DNA from: Anaerovibrio lipolyticus DSM 3074
GTDB taxonomy: Bacteria > Bacillota > Negativicutes > Selenomonadales > Selenomonadaceae
Length of the DNA: 64,000 nucleotides
Reading direction: 5' to 3'
NCBI RefSeq assembly: GCF_900141865.1
Contig: NZ_FQYW01000012.1
Location: 1-64,000 of the forward strand
The translations under genes and the position numbers were made by a program. The notes beneath the pieces were generated by a model that saw nothing but the letters and a program-made list of their open reading frames with translations, ran no database searches and was not told the DNA's origin. Below are positions 59,904-64,000 of the stretch, piece after piece; the stretch's first letter is position 1, and each line of letters begins with the position of its first letter.

Positions 59904-60827
59904 ATGCAGATTTTCAGTAAATTTAGTGATATAAAGACCTTCCTGAAGGGCCAGAGGACAGCTATTGCTCTTGGGACTTTTGACGGGGTTCACATTGGAC
60001 ATCAGAGTATTATCCGTCAGGCCATGGGGCTGGCCAAGAAGCATGGCCTTCTTAGTGTGGTGTTTACCTTTAGTAATCATCCATTGTCCGTGGTGGCTCC
60101 TGAAAGGGTGCCGGTGCAGATAGGCGATAATATCTCCAAGGCGGCATTTCTTGAGGAAATGGGCGTGGATTTATTGCTTAATGTGGCTTTTTCCGAGAAG
60201 CTATCCAGGCAGACTCCGGAAGAATTTTTGGAACGTCTGAAGGATTGCTGTAATGCCAAATTCGTGGTTACGGGTCCTAACTTTACCTTTGGGTACAAGG
60301 GCAAGGGAAATACCCGTATGCTGGGCCGAGTGGCCAGCTCCTATGGATTTAAGGCTGAGATTGGTGAGGCCATCCAGCTTAATGGCCGCATGGTAAGCTC
60401 CACCCGAATTCGGGGCCTTATTGAAGAAGGGGATTTGGAGCTAACCAATGAATACCTTGGCCGACCATTTAGCTTTGGTGGCCGTGTTATTCACGGCGAT
60501 CAGCGTGGACGAACCATTGGCTTTCCTACAGCTAATCTTGCCATTCCCGACAAGCGGGCCATGCTCCCTAACGGGGCTTATGGAGTGTATGTGCTGATGA
60601 ATGGTGAAAAGCACAAGGGTATTGCCAATGTGGGAAACAACCCGACCTTTGAAGGGTGTAATCGCCGTTTGGAGGTTCATGTGCTGGATTTTAAGGGAGA
60701 TTTATACAACAAGCCTCTCACAGTGCAGTTTGTAAAAAAGCTGCGGGATGAGAAAAAATTTAGCGGCATTGAGGCCTTGGTAAAACAGCTTCGTGCAGAC
60801 GAAGAAAAGGCAAGACAGATTCTTTAA
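59904..60827 (+). CDS. ribF: Bifunctional riboflavin kinase / FAD synthetase
   Basis: The ATG at 59904 follows TTAGGTGATTTTTTTA. The 307-residue enzyme makes FMN and FAD. The N-terminal nucleotidyltransferase has AIALGTFDGVHIGHQSIIRQ near 20 and SSTRIRGLIEEGDLELTNEY near 160. The kinase domain has GRVIHGDQRGRTIGFPTANL near 193 and IANVGNNPTFEG near 237. It is intact and precedes the rpsO-pnp block. Confidence 0.95.
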   Translation: MQIFSKFSDIKTFLKGQRTAIALGTFDGVHIGHQSIIRQAMGLAKKHGLLSVVFTFSNHPLSVVAPERVPVQIGDNISKAAFLEEMGVDLLLNVAFSEKLSRQTPEEFLERLKDCCNAKFVVTGPNFTFGYKGKGNTRMLGRVASSYGFKAEIGEAIQLNGRMVSSTRIRGLIEEGDLELTNEYLGRPFSFGGRVIHGDQRGRTIGFPTANLAIPDKRAMLPNGAYGVYVLMNGEKHKGIANVGNNPTFEGCNRRLEVHVLDFKGDLYNKPLTVQFVKKLRDEKKFSGIEALVKQLRADEEKARQIL

Positions 60828-60849
60828 AAAGGTAGTGCTTTTACATATA

Positions 60850-61470
60850 ATGGACAGACGTAGTTTTATAAAGAAGTCAGTGGGTCTGGCACTGGGGCTT
60901 AGCTTACTGTCCCTGCCCGAGTTGGCCTCCAAGGCTTCGGCGGCCACCAAGTGGGGGAAGACCCGTTTTCGTATAGAGGAAAATGATTTTTGGTTCGCTG
61001 AGGAACCATCCAGAAGAAGAGAAACCAATAGAATAATTGTTCATCATACAGGAACATCCCAGGATCGTGATATGTCAGCGGAGCAAATCCATCGCTTGCA
61101 CCGTGACAGCTTTGGCTGGGCTGGTATAGGATATCATTACGTCATCAGAAAAAATGGCACCATTGAACGGGGCCGCGGATGGAATATGATAGGTGCCCAT
61201 GCCAGTGGCAATAACAGCGATTCTGTGGGAATTTGTGTAGCCGGCAATTTCAACGTTGGTTCACCAACGGACGCCCAGATAAGATCTTTAACGAATCTCT
61301 TAACAACTCTTTGTGGTGTATATAATCTTATTCCTGATGAAATGGGAGTAATTGGGCATAGGGATGTCAATTCCACCTCCTGCCCGGGAGATATGCTTTA
61401 CGCTATGCTGCCACAGGTGCGTAAGCGGGTAATGAAAAATATGGGGCTGGATTTACCAGAGGATGAATAA
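60850..61470 (+). CDS. N-acetylmuramoyl-L-alanine amidase, Tat-exported
   Basis: The 206-residue protein has a twin-arginine leader (MDRRSFIKKSVGLALGLSLL, ending at ASAATK near 32). It also has an Amidase_2/PGRP domain: IIVHHTGTSQDRDMSAEQIH near 60, WAGIGYHYVIRKNGTIERGR near 95 and VIGHRDVNSTSCPGDMLYAM near 172. H62/H63-type His, the distal His and Cys fit the zinc site. It cleaves peptidoglycan stem peptides, in the envelope. Confidence 0.88.
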   Translation: MDRRSFIKKSVGLALGLSLLSLPELASKASAATKWGKTRFRIEENDFWFAEEPSRRRETNRIIVHHTGTSQDRDMSAEQIHRLHRDSFGWAGIGYHYVIRKNGTIERGRGWNMIGAHASGNNSDSVGICVAGNFNVGSPTDAQIRSLTNLLTTLCGVYNLIPDEMGVIGHRDVNSTSCPGDMLYAMLPQVRKRVMKNMGLDLPEDE

Positions 61471-61477
61471 ATTATCC

Positions 61478-61506
61478 TTTACAAAGTAATAGGCCTATAG
61501 TATAAT
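61478..61506 (+). promoter_or_regulatory. Promoter of rpsO
   Basis: TTTACA (61478-61483) and TATAAT (61501-61506) with a 17-base spacer, giving a leader of about 100 bases before rpsO, where S15 autoregulation usually acts. Confidence 0.75.
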
Positions 61507-61612
61507 TCTAAAAGTGTTCGCTAAGGACATAATATTTATCCCTTGCTAAGACATGGACGACTCCGACCTTGCCTCAGCTTGTGGAACTTTTAAACAATAG
61601 GAGGAATTTTCA

Positions 61613-61879
61613 ATGTTAACTAACGAAGCAAAGCAGGAAATCATGCAGAAGTATGCAGTTCATGAGGGCGACACTGGATCCCCAGAGGTTCAGATTGCTG
61701 TTCTCACTGCTCGTATTTCTTACCTCACTGAGCATCTCAAGGAGCACAAGAAGGATCATCATTCCCGTCGCGGTCTTCTGAAGATGGTTGGTCATCGTCG
61801 TCGCCTGCTGGCATACCTGAACAAGAAGGATATCGAGCGTTATCGTGCAATCGTATCCAAGCTTGGTCTCCGTAAGTAA
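61613..61879 (+). CDS. rpsO: 30S ribosomal protein S15
   Basis: The 88-residue protein shows [20 protein letters not shown], then [20 protein letters not shown] and [20 protein letters not shown], typical S15 throughout. It binds 16S rRNA early in 30S assembly. AGGAGGAATTTTCA precedes the ATG. Confidence 0.98.
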   Translation: MLTNEAKQEIMQKYAVHEGDTGSPEVQIAVLTARISYLTEHLKEHKKDHHSRRGLLKMVGHRRRLLAYLNKKDIERYRAIVSKLGLRK

Positions 61880-61902
61880 TTTAATATTAGTTTCGGACCT
61901 GA

Positions 61903-61928
61903 GGGACTCCATTTTGGGGTCCCTTTTT
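61903..61928 (+). terminator. Terminator after rpsO
   Basis: GGGACTCC and GGGGTCCC pair around ATTTT (one mismatch), followed by TTTTT. Confidence 0.85.
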
Positions 61929-62028
61929 GCTTAGGGAAAAACTAAAAATTAAGTAGCTATTTTTGTCAACAATATGTTATACTATCAAGGTTAAAAGGTA
62001 TAAAGAAGATTATAGGAGGAAAAACTTA

Positions 62029-64000
62029 ATGCAGAGTTTTGAGATGCAGTTAGGCGGCCGCACATTTACTGTTGAGACCGGAAAAATGGCTAAGCAGGCA
62101 AATGGTGCTGTTTTGGTGCGCTATGGTGAGACTGTTGTTTTGGTTACAGCTACGGCTTCTGATGAGCCAAGAGAGGGTGTTGATTTCTTCCCTCTGACTG
62201 TAGATTATGAAGAAAAGATGTACGCCGTTGGTAAGATTCCAGGCGGTTTTATAAAGAGAGAGGGGCGTCCAGGGGAGTCTGCTATTCTTTGCAGCCGTCT
62301 CATTGACCGTCCTATCCGTCCTCTGTTCCCAGAGGGCTATCGTAATGATGTTCAGATTGTAGCTACAGTTATGTCTGTAGAGCATGACAACGCTCCAGAG
62401 ATTGCGGCTATGATTGGTGCATCCTGTGCTCTGACAATTTCCGATATTCCTTTCCTTGGTCCAATAGCTGGTGTTCGTGTTGGTCGCGTTGATGGACAGT
62501 TTATTATCAACCCTAATGTTGAGCAGCGTGAGGTTTCTGACCTTAATCTGACCATTGCCGGCTCCCGTGATGCGGTAATGATGGTTGAGGCTGGTGCCAA
62601 TGAGCTTCCGGAAGAAGTTATTTTGGAGGCTATCCTCTTTGGTCATGAGGAAATCAAGAAGATCGTTGCTTTCCAGGATGAGATTCAGAAGGCTTGTGGC
62701 AAGGAGAAGCGTGAGGTTAAGCTCTTTGCTGTTCCGGAGGAGCTGGAAACGGCTATTCGTGAGTACGCTACTGATAAGCTGGATCAGGCTGTCCGTAACC
62801 CTGATAAGCTGGCTCGTGATGAGGATATTTCCAATGTTAAGGCTGAAGCTATGGAGCATTTCCTTGAGCTTTATCCTGATGCCATCAAGGAAATTCCATA
62901 TATGCTTCACAAAATCGTTAAGGAAATCGTACGCCGTATGATTACCAAGGAGAAGATTCGTCCAGACGGTCGTGAGGTTGAGGAGGTTCGTCCTGTAAGC
63001 TGTGAAGTTGGCATTTTGCCTCGTCCACATGGTTCTGGCCTCTTTACCCGTGGTCAGACCCAGGTTCTCACAGTTACTACCTTGGGTTCTCTTGGTGATG
63101 AGCAGGTTCTTGACGGCCTCGGCGTTGAGACTTCCAAGCACTACATTCATCAGTACAACTTCCCTGGCTATTCTGTAGGTGAGGCTCGTCCTGTTCGTGG
63201 TCCTGGACGTCGTGAAATCGGTCATGGCGCTTTGGCTGAGAGAGCTTTGGTTCCGGTTATTCCTTCCATTGAGGAATTCCCATATACTATTCGCATGGTA
63301 TCCGAGATTTTGGAGTCCAACGGCTCCAGCTCTATGGGTTCCGTTTGCGGCAGCACCCTTTCTCTGATGCACGCAGGTGTTCCTATTAAGCGTCCTGTAT
63401 CCGGTGTGGCTATGGGTCTGGTTAAGGATGGGGATGATTACACTATTCTCACCGATATTCAGGGTATGGAAGATGCTCTGGGCGATATGGACTTTAAGGT
63501 TGCTGGTACTACTGAGGGCGTAACTGCAATTCAGATGGATATCAAGATTAAGGGCATCTCCCGTGAGATTCTTTCCGCTGCTCTTGCACAGGCAAAGCGC
63601 GGTCGTGCCTTTATTCTCGGCAAGATGCTGGAGTGCATTGCTGAGCCTAACAAGGAGCTGAGCAAGTATGCTCCTCGCGTAACCACTATGCAGATTAAGC
63701 CAGACAAGATTCGTGAGGTTATTGGACCTGGCGGAAAGGTAATCAAGAAGATTATCGAGGACTGCGGTGTTCAGATTGATATTGATGATGACGGTACCGT
63801 TCGCATTTCTGCTACCAGCGTTGAGGCTTCTGAGGCAGCTATTGCCTGCATCAACGAAATCGTCAAGGAAGTAGAGGTAGGCGAGGTATATAAGGGTAAG
63901 GTTACCCGTATTATGAATTTCGGTGCCTTTGTAGAGCTGTTGCCAGGCCGTGAGGGCCTGTGCCACATTTCTCAGCTTGACAAGAAGCGCGTTGAGAAGG
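62029..64000 (+). CDS. pnp: Polynucleotide phosphorylase, 3' end beyond window
   Basis: The ATG at 62029 follows TAGGAGGAAAAACTTA. About 657 codons are in the window. The first RNase PH domain has [20 protein letters not shown] near 68. The second, catalytic one has [20 protein letters not shown] near 330, [20 protein letters not shown] near 385 and [20 protein letters not shown] near 440. The KH domain ([20 protein letters not shown] near 565) and the start of S1 ([20 protein letters not shown]) follow. It degrades RNA from the 3' end. The gene is intact as far as visible. Confidence 0.97.
   Translation, partial: MQSFEMQLGGRTFTVETGKMAKQANGAVLVRYGETVVLVTATASDEPREGVDFFPLTVDYEEKMYAVGKIPGGFIKREGRPGESAILCSRLIDRPIRPLFPEGYRNDVQIVATVMSVEHDNAPEIAAMIGASCALTISDIPFLGPIAGVRVGRVDGQFIINPNVEQREVSDLNLTIAGSRDAVMMVEAGANELPEEVILEAILFGHEEIKKIVAFQDEIQKACGKEKREVKLFAVPEELETAIREYATDKLDQAVRNPDKLARDEDISNVKAEAMEHFLELYPDAIKEIPYMLHKIVKEIVRRMITKEKIRPDGREVEEVRPVSCEVGILPRPHGSGLFTRGQTQVLTVTTLGSLGDEQVLDGLGVETSKHYIHQYNFPGYSVGEARPVRGPGRREIGHGALAERALVPVIPSIEEFPYTIRMVSEILESNGSSSMGSVCGSTLSLMHAGVPIKRPVSGVAMGLVKDGDDYTILTDIQGMEDALGDMDFKVAGTTEGVTAIQMDIKIKGISREILSAALAQAKRGRAFILGKMLECIAEPNKELSKYAPRVTTMQIKPDKIREVIGPGGKVIKKIIEDCGVQIDIDDDGTVRISATSVEASEAAIACINEIVKEVEVGEVYKGKVTRIMNFGAFVELLPGREGLCHISQLDKKRVEK

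Noticed and set aside
62050-63966. 638-codon open frame on the minus strand
   Set aside because: It lies wholly opposite pnp, whose plus-strand frame shows every PNPase motif. It is an antisense shadow.

Overview
The window looks like a chromosomal segment of a motile, anaerobic, moderately AT-rich Firmicute. Three things suggest this: the rbgA-rnhB-(ylqG-like)-(ylqH-like) gene order of Bacillota, late-flagellar features (FliB-type methylase, FliD-like, FliK-like and FlhB-C-like proteins), and ribF, rpsO and pnp close together. A selenomonad (Negativicutes such as Selenomonas or Anaerovibrio) is my best guess. It is an inference from gene content, not a database match.

Layout. (1) 1-14.3 kb is a graveyard of type I restriction genes. 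An IS110 end truncates hsdR. Fragments of two different hsdM types, an hsdM/hsdS fusion and an hsdR N-terminal scrap follow. A DUF1848 gene is present twice in a 0.93-kb direct repeat, with a Fic protein, a DUF4143 ATPase and a collapsed recQ nearby. Inside it lies a decayed mobile island (about 5.0-10.4 kb) carrying a TetR/phloretin-hydrolase-like module, a recombinase tail, CGGC and SPL-type radical SAM genes and several gene scraps. (2) 14.3-16.8 kb holds a RelE/HigB-HigA type TA pair, a PH-domain protein and diaminopropionate ammonia-lyase. (3) 17-25.5 kb holds four uncharacterised proteins, a PIN/antitoxin pair, a FliD-like protein, a LytTR response regulator with its GHKL kinase and a thioredoxin-like membrane protein. 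Three transcription units here share one promoter architecture: 9-bp repeats spaced 12 bp, then exactly 29 bp to a CGATA box. (4) 25.7-31.1 kb is housekeeping. (5) 31.2-36.7 kb is mixed accessory DNA with TA modules and remnants. (6) 37-43.9 kb is miaB, mutS, a doubly frameshifted mutL and a methyltransferase. (7) 43.9-59.8 kb is a defence region. Wadjet-like jetA and jetB are separated from jetC by about 10.4 kb containing yqeY, fliB, a metallopeptidase-like gene, a HicB-like gene and a complete type I system with a DUF1016 nuclease gene between hsdM and hsdS. No jetD is seen. (8) 59.9 kb to the end is ribF, a Tat-exported amidase, rpsO and pnp (runs off the window).

Most notable: the shared promoter trio and the paralogous unknown proteins around the LytTR system (candidate undescribed regulon, possibly flagellar-exported proteins); the split JetABC locus without a visible JetD; the mutL gene broken by a 26-bp exact tandem duplication and a 1-base loss; and short phased repeats directly upstream of a Fic gene and two DUF4143 ATPase genes.
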